From: Flavobacterium sp. LC2016-13
Lineage (GTDB): Bacteria; Bacteroidota; Bacteroidia; Flavobacteriales; Flavobacteriaceae
Direction of reading: 5' to 3'
Length of the DNA stretch: 64,000 bases
Assembly: GCF_009707955.1 (NCBI RefSeq)
Contig: NZ_WMDQ01000003.1
Coordinates: 468,670-532,669, forward strand
The translations under genes and the position numbers were made by a program. Below the pieces are notes generated by a model. That model did not search any database. It saw nothing but the letters and a program-made list of their open reading frames with translations, and was not told where the DNA came from. Shown piece by piece: positions 17,266-25,422 of the stretch; position 1 is the stretch's first letter, and each line of letters opens with the position of its first letter.

Positions 17266-17733
17266 ATGAAATCAAAAACCGGAGCTGTATTTTTATCAGG
17301 ATTAATTTCTGGTACACTCGACATTCTTGCAGCCATTTTTTTCTACGCTATTGTTTTTCAAAAAACAACTGCCATAAAAATTCTACAATCTATTGCAAGC
17401 GGTGTTTTTAAAAAAGAAGCTTATACAGGCGGAGCACAAATGACATGGTACGGATTAGGTTTTCATTTTATTATTGCCATCCTTTTTGCGTGGTTCTATT
17501 TTACGATTTATCCTTATCTCCCATTTTTAAAAAAGAATGCATTATTGTCCGGAATTATTTATGGTATTTTTGTCTGGATTGTAATGAATCTGATTGTTTT
17601 GCCAATTGTATTTCCGTTATTGCCTGAAAAGCATTTCGACTTTCCGTTGATTTTATCTGTATTGATTTTAATCTTTTGCATCGGATTTCCAATCGCGTTT
17701 ATTGCTCGTAAATATTATATTTCAATACGATAA
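17266..17733 (+). CDS. Four-helix membrane protein, unknown
   Basis: This encodes 155 residues with hydrophobic segments at about 7-28, 60-80, 91-118 and 127-147. The motif GGAQMTWYGLGFHFIIAILF around residue 50-70 is typical of a family of small bacterial membrane proteins annotated only as hypothetical. Last gene of the VOC-DinB unit. Confidence 0.65.
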   Translation: MKSKTGAVFLSGLISGTLDILAAIFFYAIVFQKTTAIKILQSIASGVFKKEAYTGGAQMTWYGLGFHFIIAILFAWFYFTIYPYLPFLKKNALLSGIIYGIFVWIVMNLIVLPIVFPLLPEKHFDFPLILSVLILIFCIGFPIAFIARKYYISIR

Positions 17734-17754
17734 TTTTAAATGCTTTAGTTTTTT

Positions 17755-17860
17755 AAACACATAGAAACATAGATTTTTGAGGTGAAAAAGGCGTTTCACT
17801 TGTCTAAACAAACATAGTAAAGAACAGGTGAAACCTGAAATCTGAAACAAAAAAAACCTG
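17755..17860. repeat. Partial copy of the 135-bp nested repeat, followed by CCTGAAA repeats
   Basis: AACACATAGAAACATAG and AAAAAGGCGTTTCACTTG match the left half of the element at 49839-49973. The right half is missing. Directly after it come several degenerate ACCTGAAA units. Confidence 0.6.
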
Positions 17861-17864
17861 AAAC

Positions 17865-17900
17865 AAAAAAAGCGACACCAATATTGGTGTCGCTTTTTTT
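17865..17900. terminator. Bidirectional intrinsic terminator
   Basis: A perfect palindrome AAGCGACACCAATATTGGTG continuing TCGCTT, flanked by A runs and T runs. It separates the converging unit 16352-17733 and the DUF1328 gene. Confidence 0.85.
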
Positions 17901-17919
17901 ATATGATTAAAACTTATTG

Positions 17920-18081
17920 CTAAACTTTTCTTCTTCCGCTAATTAATGAAAGTATAAATAATACAATAAATATGAAGAATAAAACTTTTGCAATACTAGC
18001 GGCTCCGGCAGCAATTCCTCCAAAACCAAATATTCCCGCTACTATAGCTAGAATAATAAAAATGACTGTCCAACGTAACAT
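17920..18081 (-). CDS. DUF1328 (YtjA) family small membrane protein
   Basis: This encodes 53 residues beginning MLRWTVIFIILAIVAGIFGF, then GGIAAGAASIAKVLFF, and ending LSLISGRRKV. This is the standard DUF1328 pattern: two short helices around a Gly/Ala-rich turn. Such genes are common in stress-related settings in Flavobacterium and Proteobacteria, but the role is unknown. It is read on the minus strand and ends before the shared terminator. Confidence 0.88.
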   Translation of the reverse strand: MLRWTVIFIILAIVAGIFGFGGIAAGAASIAKVLFFIFIVLFILSLISGRRKV

Positions 18082-18482
18082 ATGATTTATTTTTAAGTTT
18101 ATAAAATGACTTATTTAGTCTGTTTGTTATATCAAATTTCTTTCTTAAAAACAGCTTCGTTTAACTCTATCCAATTTTTTTTTATCGCAAAAAAATATGA
18201 TACACAATAAATTTTAAATTTTAGTAAAAGTTTCATAATTAAACATTTAACTTTATAGAATTTCCATAAAAACGCATTTGAGTTAATTTTTTAGTGGATT
18301 GGATTAATCGACACTTCATGTAAATTTTAATTTTATATCAAATAAGAATAAGGAAGAATTTTACAAAAGGAAGTAACCATTTTTAAAGCCCTTTTTTATA
18401 TTTATTATAGAGCTGCTAATAAAAAATTGCGGTTGCTAATGTGAACTTAAACGACTTATTAAACGAACTAAAAAGAATCCTC
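18082..18482. other. AT-rich intergenic region
   Basis: Divergent spacer between the DUF1328 gene and the GT4 gene. No clear RNA gene, hairpin or TAnnTTTG box was found. A GTG at 18441 would extend the GT4 gene by 14 residues. Confidence 0.35.
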
Positions 18483-20753
18483 ATGAAAGCAATATCTAAC
18501 AAATCGAAAATCGTTTTCTTATCGACTTTTCCACCAACTCAATGTGGAATAGCTACTTATACGCAGGATACAATAAAAGGAATTACCGATGTATTTGGTA
18601 AATCTATAGCTTGTGAAATTTGTGAATTGGTTGATAAACCAAATGCAAACTCAACACAGGCCTTTACTTTAAACACAAAAAACAGAGAAGACTATACTCG
18701 AGTTGCTGAGGAAATTAATGCTGACGAAAATGTCAAATTAGTTCATATTCAACATGAATTTGGTTTATTTTCAGGGAACTACGGAGATCATTTATTAGAT
18801 TTCTTAAATGTGATCAAAAAACCCGTAACGTTTACATTTCACACCGTGCTTCCTGGTCCTAATGACGAATTAAGAACATTTGTAAAATTGCTTTTAAGCT
18901 ACAGTAATTCAGTATTTGTGATGACCAACAGATCTGAAGAAATATTAATTAATGATTACGAAATTCCAAAAGAATATATCACTACTATTTCTCACGGAAC
19001 TCACGTTGTGGTTTACGAAGCACCGGAAACTGCTAAGGCAAAATTTGGAATCGAAGACAGAACCGTACTTTCTACTTTCGGTCTTTTAGGCGAAGGAAAA
19101 AATATTGAAACCGGTTTAAGAGCTTTAGGTAAAATTGTCGAAAACACGCCAAATGCACTTTATTTAATTATTGGAAGAACACATCCAAATTTAATTATCG
19201 ATGGCGTAGATACGTATCGTGAAAAACTAGAAAGCATAGTTGATGAATTAAACTTACACAACAATGTTCGTTTCATAAATCAATATCTTGAAACAGAGGA
19301 ACTTTTAGAATATCTACAGGCAACTGATATTTATATGTTTACCTCAAAAGATCCAAATCAGGCGGTAAGCGGCACATTTTCTTATGCCATGAGTTGCGCC
19401 TGCCCGATTGTAGCTTCAAAAATTCCGCATACAAAAGAAGTACTAACAGAAGATTCAGGGATTTTAGTTGATATTGGAGATGAAAATCAATTTGCTCAAG
19501 CTGCCATTAAACTGCTTAATGACGAAAATCTAAGAGAAGAAATGGGGAAAAATGCTTTCAGAAAAACCAGAGCATCTTCTTGGGAAAACATCGGTATTGC
19601 ACACATGAATACCTATAAAAAATTAATGGATAAATCATCTGATGTTAAATTCAGTTATCCGTCAATTCAATTAGCGCACGTCAAAAAAATGACGACAGAA
19701 CTTGGAATTATTCAGTTTAGTAAAATTTCTATTCCTGATCTTGAGTCCGGTTATACTTTAGATGATAATGCCCGTGCTTTGGTTGCAATTTGTATGCACT
19801 ATAAATTAACCGAAGACAAAGATGATTTACCATACATTTTAATTTATCTTGACTTTATAGAACGTTGCCAGAAACCAAAAGGTAATTTCATGAACTATGT
19901 CGATCAAAATAATCGTGAACATATCGAGCAAAATGAAGAAGTCAATTTAGAAGATTCAAATGCACGCGGAATCTGGGCTTTAGGAACTGTAGTTTCTATC
20001 GGAAACATATTGCCGGAATCTATTACTAAAAAAGCCTCTAAATGTTTGTTAAACTCCTTAAAATGGGCCGAAAGTATTCAGTCGCCACGTTCTATTGGTT
20101 TTGCAACAAAAGGTTTGTATTTATATCATAACGCTGTTCCTAATTTATATGTAGCGGCTATTATCAATAAATTGAATGCAAAATTGTTGTCTAATTATGA
20201 AATTCATGCTACAAAAGACTGGAAATGGTTCGAAAATTATATGACTTACGGTAACGGAATTTTACCTGAATCGATGTTGTATGCTTATTTGGTAACCAAT
20301 AAACCAATCTATAAAAAAGTGGCTCTGGAATCGCTGGATTTCCTGATTTCGAAAACTTATAATGGCGATAATTTCAAAGTAATTTCAAACAACGGCTGGT
20401 ATCACAAAGATTCTGAACCACACGGATATGGCGAACAACCAATTGATGTTTCGTACATGATTCAGACTTTAAATTCATTTTACAGTGCGTTTAAAAATCC
20501 GGAGCATAAACAACAAATGAAAATTGCATTTAACTGGTTTTTAGGTAAAAATCATTTAAACCAAATTATGTACAATCCCGTTAGCGGAGGCGGATATGAT
20601 GGTTTAGAAAAAGAAAATGTAAACTTAAATCAGGGAGCAGAATCTACGGTTTGTTATTTAACTGCCCGATTAATAATGGAAAATCTTAAATTATCAGAAA
20701 GCAAAGTGATTCCGCTTATGAAAGCTAAAACAGGAGTTGCTATTAATCAATAA
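18483..20753 (+). CDS. Two-domain GT4 glycosyltransferase with C-terminal six-hairpin-like domain
   Basis: This encodes 756 residues from the ATG before KAISNKSKIV; a GTG 42 nt upstream is possible. The N-terminal half is a GT-B, family 4 glycosyltransferase: FLSTFPPTQCGIATYTQDT loop, VFGLLGEGKNIETGLRAL-type hinge (STFGLLGEGKNIETGLRALG), and the SGTFSYAMSCACPIVASKIP donor-binding region. From about residue 390 a second domain (DLESGYTLDDNARALVAICM, LEDSNARGIWALGTVVSIGN, HKDSEPHGYGEQPIDVSYMI) looks like an (alpha/alpha)6 barrel. The sugar and acceptor are unknown; mannose-active homologues exist in this family. It appears monocistronic. Confidence 0.85.
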   Translation: MKAISNKSKIVFLSTFPPTQCGIATYTQDTIKGITDVFGKSIACEICELVDKPNANSTQAFTLNTKNREDYTRVAEEINADENVKLVHIQHEFGLFSGNYGDHLLDFLNVIKKPVTFTFHTVLPGPNDELRTFVKLLLSYSNSVFVMTNRSEEILINDYEIPKEYITTISHGTHVVVYEAPETAKAKFGIEDRTVLSTFGLLGEGKNIETGLRALGKIVENTPNALYLIIGRTHPNLIIDGVDTYREKLESIVDELNLHNNVRFINQYLETEELLEYLQATDIYMFTSKDPNQAVSGTFSYAMSCACPIVASKIPHTKEVLTEDSGILVDIGDENQFAQAAIKLLNDENLREEMGKNAFRKTRASSWENIGIAHMNTYKKLMDKSSDVKFSYPSIQLAHVKKMTTELGIIQFSKISIPDLESGYTLDDNARALVAICMHYKLTEDKDDLPYILIYLDFIERCQKPKGNFMNYVDQNNREHIEQNEEVNLEDSNARGIWALGTVVSIGNILPESITKKASKCLLNSLKWAESIQSPRSIGFATKGLYLYHNAVPNLYVAAIINKLNAKLLSNYEIHATKDWKWFENYMTYGNGILPESMLYAYLVTNKPIYKKVALESLDFLISKTYNGDNFKVISNNGWYHKDSEPHGYGEQPIDVSYMIQTLNSFYSAFKNPEHKQQMKIAFNWFLGKNHLNQIMYNPVSGGGYDGLEKENVNLNQGAESTVCYLTARLIMENLKLSESKVIPLMKAKTGVAINQ

Positions 20754-20804
20754 ATTTTTAACTAATTATATATTCCAAAAAACTAAATTTTCTACTATTA
20801 CCCT

Positions 20805-20834
20805 AAAATCCCTTTCTCACAAAGGGATTTTTTG
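20805..20834 (+). terminator. Intrinsic terminator after the GT4 gene
   Basis: AAAATCCCTTT / AAAGGGATTTTTT around CTCAC. Nearly the same stem recurs after fabF at 22813-22845. Confidence 0.8.
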
Positions 20835-20918
20835 TTTTTTATATCTAACAGAATCATCAAATTTTTAGTCTTTTTTAAATCACCTGCTTTAATCGTTTTA
20901 AAAATAAGCATTAAATAT

Positions 20919-20949
20919 TTTGCCTATCTACTAATAGGTAGTATCTTTG
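20919..20949 (+). promoter_or_regulatory. Promoter with palindromic operator, tetR-fabF
   Basis: TTTG (20919-20922), a 19-nt spacer and TATCTTTG (20942-20949) form a textbook Bacteroidota promoter. The spacer is almost filled by CTATCTACTAATAGGTAG (20924-20941), an imperfect 18-bp palindrome with two mismatched pairs. This looks like a repressor site that blocks the promoter. Confidence 0.65.
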
Positions 20950-20966
20950 TTGAAAATTTTATTGCT

Positions 20967-21524
20967 ATGAAAACAAGAGAAGTAATTATAGACAAAGCAG
21001 ATCAGTTTATTAGAAACAAAGGGTATAATGCCTTTAGTTTCAAGGATATTTCTAATGATATAGGCATCAAAACCGCTTCAATTCATTATCATTTCCCTAC
21101 AAAATCAGATCTTGGTGTAGCAACAATAAAAGAACATATTGCCAGAACTCAGGCTTTAAAGGAAAAAGTTGCCAATGAATCTCCATTAATAAAACTGGAA
21201 GCTTTCTTGGCCGTTCAGACACAAATAAAAAAAGAAAATAAAGTCTGTATTGTGGGTTCATTAGCAACAGACTTAAATACACTTGACGAATCCATAAAAA
21301 CAGAATTAAAACTATTTGCCCAAATCGTAATAACCTGGCTAACGGAAGTTTTAACCGAAGGAAAAGAGCTTAAAATTTTTGATTTTGAAATGGCTCCAAG
21401 AACAAAAGCAATAATGATAATAACGAATATGGTTGCCATTGTGCAGCTTTCAAGACTTACAAACGATAATGATTTTGAATTGGTAAGAGAAACAATATTA
21501 ACAGAATTAAGACCTAAGCAATAA
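20967..21524 (+). CDS. TetR/AcrR family transcriptional regulator
   Basis: The start at 20967 (MKTREVIIDKADQFIRNKGY) lies just after a canonical promoter; an in-frame ATG-like start at 20832 would lie upstream of that promoter and is rejected. This gives 185 residues: HTH at ~5-50 (YNAFSFKDISNDIGIKTASI then HYHFPTKSDLG), and a C-terminal ligand domain containing CIVGSLATDLNTLDESI. Its stop overlaps the fabF start (TAATG), so the two are translationally coupled. It probably represses its own promoter through the palindrome between the -33 and -7 boxes. Confidence 0.87.
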   Translation: MKTREVIIDKADQFIRNKGYNAFSFKDISNDIGIKTASIHYHFPTKSDLGVATIKEHIARTQALKEKVANESPLIKLEAFLAVQTQIKKENKVCIVGSLATDLNTLDESIKTELKLFAQIVITWLTEVLTEGKELKIFDFEMAPRTKAIMIITNMVAIVQLSRLTNDNDFELVRETILTELRPKQ

Positions 21525-22768
21525 TGAAAAGAGTAGTAATAACAGGATTAGGAGCTGTAACTCCTATTGGAAATAATGTTCAGGAATACTGGAATTCCTT
21601 AATTAACGGAGTTAGCGGTGCAGCTCCAATAACAAAATTTGACACCACACAATTTAAAACCAAATTTGCATGCGAAGTTAAAAACTTTGATGCCCAACAT
21701 ATTTTTGAAAAAAATGAAATCAGAAAATACGATCTCTTTACGCAATACGCATTGTATGTAACAGATGAAGCCGTAAAAAATGCAAACATAGATTTTGATT
21801 CTTTAGATAAAAACAGAATTGGCGTTATATGGGGTTCCGGCGACGGTGGGGTTTCTACTTTTGAAGAACAAATTGGAGAATACAAATTAGGCAACGGAAC
21901 ACCAAGATTTAGTCCGTTTTTCATTCCAAAAAGAATTATCAATATCGCTTCAGGAGCTATTTCTATAAAATACGGTCTTCGAGGCATTAATTATACCACA
22001 GCTTCAGCTTGTTCTGCCAGTAATACAGCCATTATTGATGCCTTTAATTACATTCGTTGGGGCAAAGCAGATATGATTATTAGCGGCGGTTCTGAAGCTT
22101 CTATTTCAGAATCTTCAATTGGCGGCTTTAATGCTTCAAAAGCGTTGTCGACATTAAATGATGATTTTACTAAAGCCTCACGTCCTTTTGATGCAACCAG
22201 AGACGGATTTGTTTTGGGCGAAGGCGCTGGCGCAGTTATATTGGAAAGCTATGAACATGCAATAAAAAGAAATGCTGTAATTCTTGCTGAAATTGTTGGT
22301 GGCGGATTAGCCGGAGATGCTTATCATTTAACAGGAACACATCCTGATGGCGAAGGTGCCATTTTAGGAATGCAGCTTGCGCTTGAAGAAGCTGAAATTA
22401 CACCGGACAAAATTGATTATATCAATGCACATGCAACCTCTACTCCAACCGGAGATTTAAGCGAACTTAAAGCTATGGAAAAAGTATTTGGTATTAATCC
22501 AAATGCAAATATTAGTGCAACAAAATCAATGACAGGACATTTACTCGGTGGCGCCGGAGCAATTGAAGCTATTGCTTGTATAAAAGCAGTTCAGGAAAAC
22601 ATAGTGCCACCAACAATAAATACGCAAAACATAGAACCGGACTTTTTAAACAAGTTTAATCTAACACTTGGAAAAGCACAATCGAGAACTGTGAATTATG
22701 CCATGAGCAATACATTTGGTTTTGGCGGACATATAGCGAGTTCAATCTTTAAAAAATTTACAGAATAA
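21524..22768 (+). CDS. fabF: Beta-ketoacyl-ACP synthase II (KAS II)
   Basis: This encodes 414 residues, full length for FabF. Catalytic Cys in TTASACSASNTAIIDAF (~165), His in INAHATSTPTGD (~305) and His in ATKSMTGHLLGGAGAIEA (~342). The FGFGGH motif is at the C terminus. It condenses malonyl-ACP with acyl-ACP, extending fatty acids. Because the gene is coupled to a TetR regulator and not to acpP or other fab genes, it is probably a second, conditionally expressed KAS rather than the housekeeping enzyme; that is inference. A terminator follows. Confidence 0.9.
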   Translation: MKRVVITGLGAVTPIGNNVQEYWNSLINGVSGAAPITKFDTTQFKTKFACEVKNFDAQHIFEKNEIRKYDLFTQYALYVTDEAVKNANIDFDSLDKNRIGVIWGSGDGGVSTFEEQIGEYKLGNGTPRFSPFFIPKRIINIASGAISIKYGLRGINYTTASACSASNTAIIDAFNYIRWGKADMIISGGSEASISESSIGGFNASKALSTLNDDFTKASRPFDATRDGFVLGEGAGAVILESYEHAIKRNAVILAEIVGGGLAGDAYHLTGTHPDGEGAILGMQLALEEAEITPDKIDYINAHATSTPTGDLSELKAMEKVFGINPNANISATKSMTGHLLGGAGAIEAIACIKAVQENIVPPTINTQNIEPDFLNKFNLTLGKAQSRTVNYAMSNTFGFGGHIASSIFKKFTE

Positions 22769-22812
22769 TGTAATGCTGCATTTTACAGCTTAATTAAATA
22801 AAACTCAATTTC

Positions 22813-22845
22813 AAAAAATCCCTTTCACGTAAAGGGATTTTTTTT
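22813..22845 (+). terminator. Intrinsic terminator after fabF
   Basis: AAAAATCCCTTT / AAAGGGATTTTT with loop CACGT and a long T tail. Confidence 0.82.
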
Positions 22846-23038
22846 GTTTTTAAAAGATTTGAGTAACGTCAACTTATAGCAATTATTGTATAGTTATGTT
22901 AATTATATAAACATCCAAAAAAGTTGTGTAAGAATTTTTGTTAACTAATGAGGTAATTTTATTTAAAAATAACGAAGGAAAATTAAATATGTTAAATATT
23001 GATTTTCAGAATTCTAAACTCACCTAAAACATACTATT

Positions 23039-23797
23039 GTGATTGCAAACTTAAAAAATACCTTCGCAGATATAGGAAATGCAACTTTGTTTGCAAAGCA
23101 GTTTTTTAAGGAAGTTTTTATACCTCCTTATGAGGCCAGACAATTTGTAAAACAATGTTATATTATAGGATATAAATCATTGCCTTTGGTTGCGATCACA
23201 GGCTTTATTATGGGCTTGGTACTTACGCTGCAATCAAGACCAACTTTGGTAAAATTTGGAGCAGAATCCTGGTTACCGGGAATGGTAGCACTTTCGTTAA
23301 TTCGTGAAATTGCTCCTGTAATTACAGCTTTAATTTGTGCGGGAAAAATATCATCAGGAATTGGTGCCGAATTAGGTTCGATGAAAGTAACAGAGCAAAT
23401 TGATGCGATGGAAGTTTCTGCTATTAATCCGTACAATTATTTGGTTGTAACACGCATTTTAGCCTGTACATTAATGGTTCCATTATTAGTATTTTTTGCT
23501 GATGCAGTGGGAATTATAGGCGGGTATATTGGAATCAATATTCATGGCGACGTTAACTTTTATCGCTATCTCACACAAATTCTCCAATCATTAGCATTTC
23601 TGGATCTTATTCCGGCAACGATAAAGACTTTTTTCTTTGGATTTTTTATTGGAATGATTGGATGTTATAAAGGATTTAACGCCACAAATGGAACTGAAAG
23701 TGTTGGAAAAGCAGCAAACTCAGCCGTTGTAACTGCTTCTTTAGCCATTTTTATAATTGATATGGTAGCTGTACAAATAACCGACTTATTTTTTTAA
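23039..23797 (+). CDS. mlaE: MlaE-family lipid ABC transporter permease
   Basis: This encodes 252 residues starting at GTG (23039). Five membrane segments and the family's central signature GAELGSMKVTEQIDAMEVSA followed by INPYNYLVVTRILACTLMVP. It forms the membrane part of an MCE transport system moving phospholipid between inner and outer membranes. The MlaF ATPase (2 bp gap) and an MCE protein follow. Confidence 0.92.
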   Translation: MIANLKNTFADIGNATLFAKQFFKEVFIPPYEARQFVKQCYIIGYKSLPLVAITGFIMGLVLTLQSRPTLVKFGAESWLPGMVALSLIREIAPVITALICAGKISSGIGAELGSMKVTEQIDAMEVSAINPYNYLVVTRILACTLMVPLLVFFADAVGIIGGYIGINIHGDVNFYRYLTQILQSLAFLDLIPATIKTFFFGFFIGMIGCYKGFNATNGTESVGKAANSAVVTASLAIFIIDMVAVQITDLFF

Positions 23798-23799
23798 AG

Positions 23800-24579
23800 A
23801 TGATTAAGGAAGAAAAAAATATAGAGAAAGAACCAAAAGTTAAAAGCAAAGCTCCCATAATCGAGATTAAGAATTTGCACAAAACATTTGGTAAAAATAA
23901 TAAGATCTTAAAAGGAGTAAATCTTACTGTAAATCAAGGTGAAGATTTGGTGATTTTAGGCCGTTCAGGTTCAGGAAAATCAGTAACTATAAAATGCATT
24001 GTAGGTTTAATTGAACCGGACAAAGGCGAAATTAAAGTTTTTGATGAAAACGTTTTGAATCTTAAAAAAAGTGAACTAAACGAAATCAGAGTCCGAATTG
24101 GGTTTCTGTTTCAAAGTGGCGCTTTATATGATTCAATGTCGGTTCGTGAAAATTTAGCCTTCACTCTAAAAAAACATAAAAGAGATTTAACTCCGGAAGA
24201 AGTTGAAGCTGAAGTTGTTGAAGCACTTGATAATGTTGGTCTAAGCGATGCCATAAACAAAATGCCATCTGAATTATCCGGTGGAATGCAAAAGAGAATT
24301 GGCTTGGCAAGAACCCTAATTCTGAAACCTGAAATTATTTTATACGACGAACCAACAACCGGTTTAGATACAATAACATCAAGAGAAATCAGTGAATTAA
24401 TATTAGATATAAAACACAAACGTAAAACAACATCGATCATTATTACACACGATATGGCTTGCGCCAAACTTACTGCAGACCGCATTATGGTGCTAAAAGA
24501 TGGTGTAATACACGCTGAAGGAACTTACGAAGAATTAGAGGAAAGTGAAGACGAATGGGTACGCTCATTTTTTGAATAA
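23800..24579 (+). CDS. mlaF: MlaF-type ABC transporter ATP-binding protein
   Basis: This encodes 259 residues. Walker A is LGRSGSGKSVTIKC (~57-70), Q-loop FLFQSGALYDSM, ABC signature LSGGMQKRIGLARTL, Walker B IILYDEPTTGLDTITSR, and the switch His is in IIITHDMACA. The FQSGALYDSM and GGMxKR sequences are specific to the MCE-associated (MlaF/Ttg2A) class. A Lys/Glu-rich extension of about 20 residues precedes the domain. It powers the MlaE permease. Confidence 0.93.
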   Translation: MIKEEKNIEKEPKVKSKAPIIEIKNLHKTFGKNNKILKGVNLTVNQGEDLVILGRSGSGKSVTIKCIVGLIEPDKGEIKVFDENVLNLKKSELNEIRVRIGFLFQSGALYDSMSVRENLAFTLKKHKRDLTPEEVEAEVVEALDNVGLSDAINKMPSELSGGMQKRIGLARTLILKPEIILYDEPTTGLDTITSREISELILDIKHKRKTTSIIITHDMACAKLTADRIMVLKDGVIHAEGTYEELEESEDEWVRSFFE

Positions 24580-24603
24580 AACTTAAAAATAAAAATAGAA
24601 ATC

Positions 24604-25407
24604 ATGGATAAGCAATCTGGATATACTTGGAAATTAGGAATGTTTGTAACAGTTGGATCGTTGCTTTTTATAATAGCAATCTACTTCATCGGAAAACAAA
24701 AAAATCTATTTGGATCAACATTTCATATCACATCTCAATTTAAAACGGTTAGCGGTTTAGAGGTGGGAAATAATGTTCGTTTTTCAGGAATCAATATTGG
24801 AACAGTCGAAGAAATCAGGCTAATAAACGATTCTTCTGTTGTGGTTTCAATGGTTATTAAAGATGACGTTCGCGAATTTATAAAAACAGATGCTCGTGCC
24901 AGTATTGGTTCTGACGGATTAATGGGCGATAAAGTTCTAACTATTTCTCCGGGTGTTAAATCTCAAAAAATAGTTGAAAATAATGGTGCAATCGCTTCTG
25001 TAAACGGAATAGAAATGGCTGACCTTATGAAAAGCGTTAAGAAAAGTGTAGACAATGTGGGTGTAATTTCTGATGAGTTAGCGATTTTCAGCCATAGCAT
25101 GAATAACGGTAACGGTGCATTAGCCAGATTAGTCCGCGATGAAAAAATGGCTAATAGCGTTTCGAATACGCTTAATAATTTAGAATCCGGTACAAAAGGC
25201 TTTAGTCAAAATATGGAAGCAGCAAAAAGCAACTTCTTATTTAAAGGTTATTATAAAAAGAAAGAAAAAGAGAAAAAGAAAAAAGAAGAAGAACTGAAAG
25301 AGAAAAAAGAAGAAGAACAGAAAAAAGCTGAAAAAGCAAAAGAAGAGAAAGAAGAAAAAGCCAAAGAAGATAAAGAAAAAGCCGAAGCCGATAAAGCAAA
25401 AAAGTAA
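24604..25407 (+). CDS. mlaD: MlaD-type MCE domain protein with a charged C-terminal helix
   Basis: This encodes 267 residues: one N-terminal membrane anchor (LGMFVTVGSLLFIIAIYFIG), one MCE domain at about 40-120 (FKTVSGLEVGNNVRFSGINI then GTVEEIRLINDSS), a helical stretch, and a last ~50 residues made almost only of Lys, Glu and Ala (EKKEEEQKKAEKAKEEKEEK is part of it). That tail has the i/i+4 pattern of a single stable alpha-helix. It binds lipid in the periplasm for the MlaEF complex. It lies 24 bp after mlaF. Confidence 0.88.
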   Translation: MDKQSGYTWKLGMFVTVGSLLFIIAIYFIGKQKNLFGSTFHITSQFKTVSGLEVGNNVRFSGINIGTVEEIRLINDSSVVVSMVIKDDVREFIKTDARASIGSDGLMGDKVLTISPGVKSQKIVENNGAIASVNGIEMADLMKSVKKSVDNVGVISDELAIFSHSMNNGNGALARLVRDEKMANSVSNTLNNLESGTKGFSQNMEAAKSNFLFKGYYKKKEKEKKKKEEELKEKKEEEQKKAEKAKEEKEEKAKEDKEKAEADKAKK

Positions 25408-25422
25408 TTTAAATATACGCCT

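Noticed and set aside
20832..20966. Upstream start of the second TetR gene
   Set aside because: It lies upstream of the canonical promoter at 20919-20949; translation from there is not plausible.
21580..21987. 135-codon minus-strand ORF inside fabF
   Set aside because: It is a shadow of the conserved fabF frame, and so are the similar ones inside the RND, GH97 and SusC genes.
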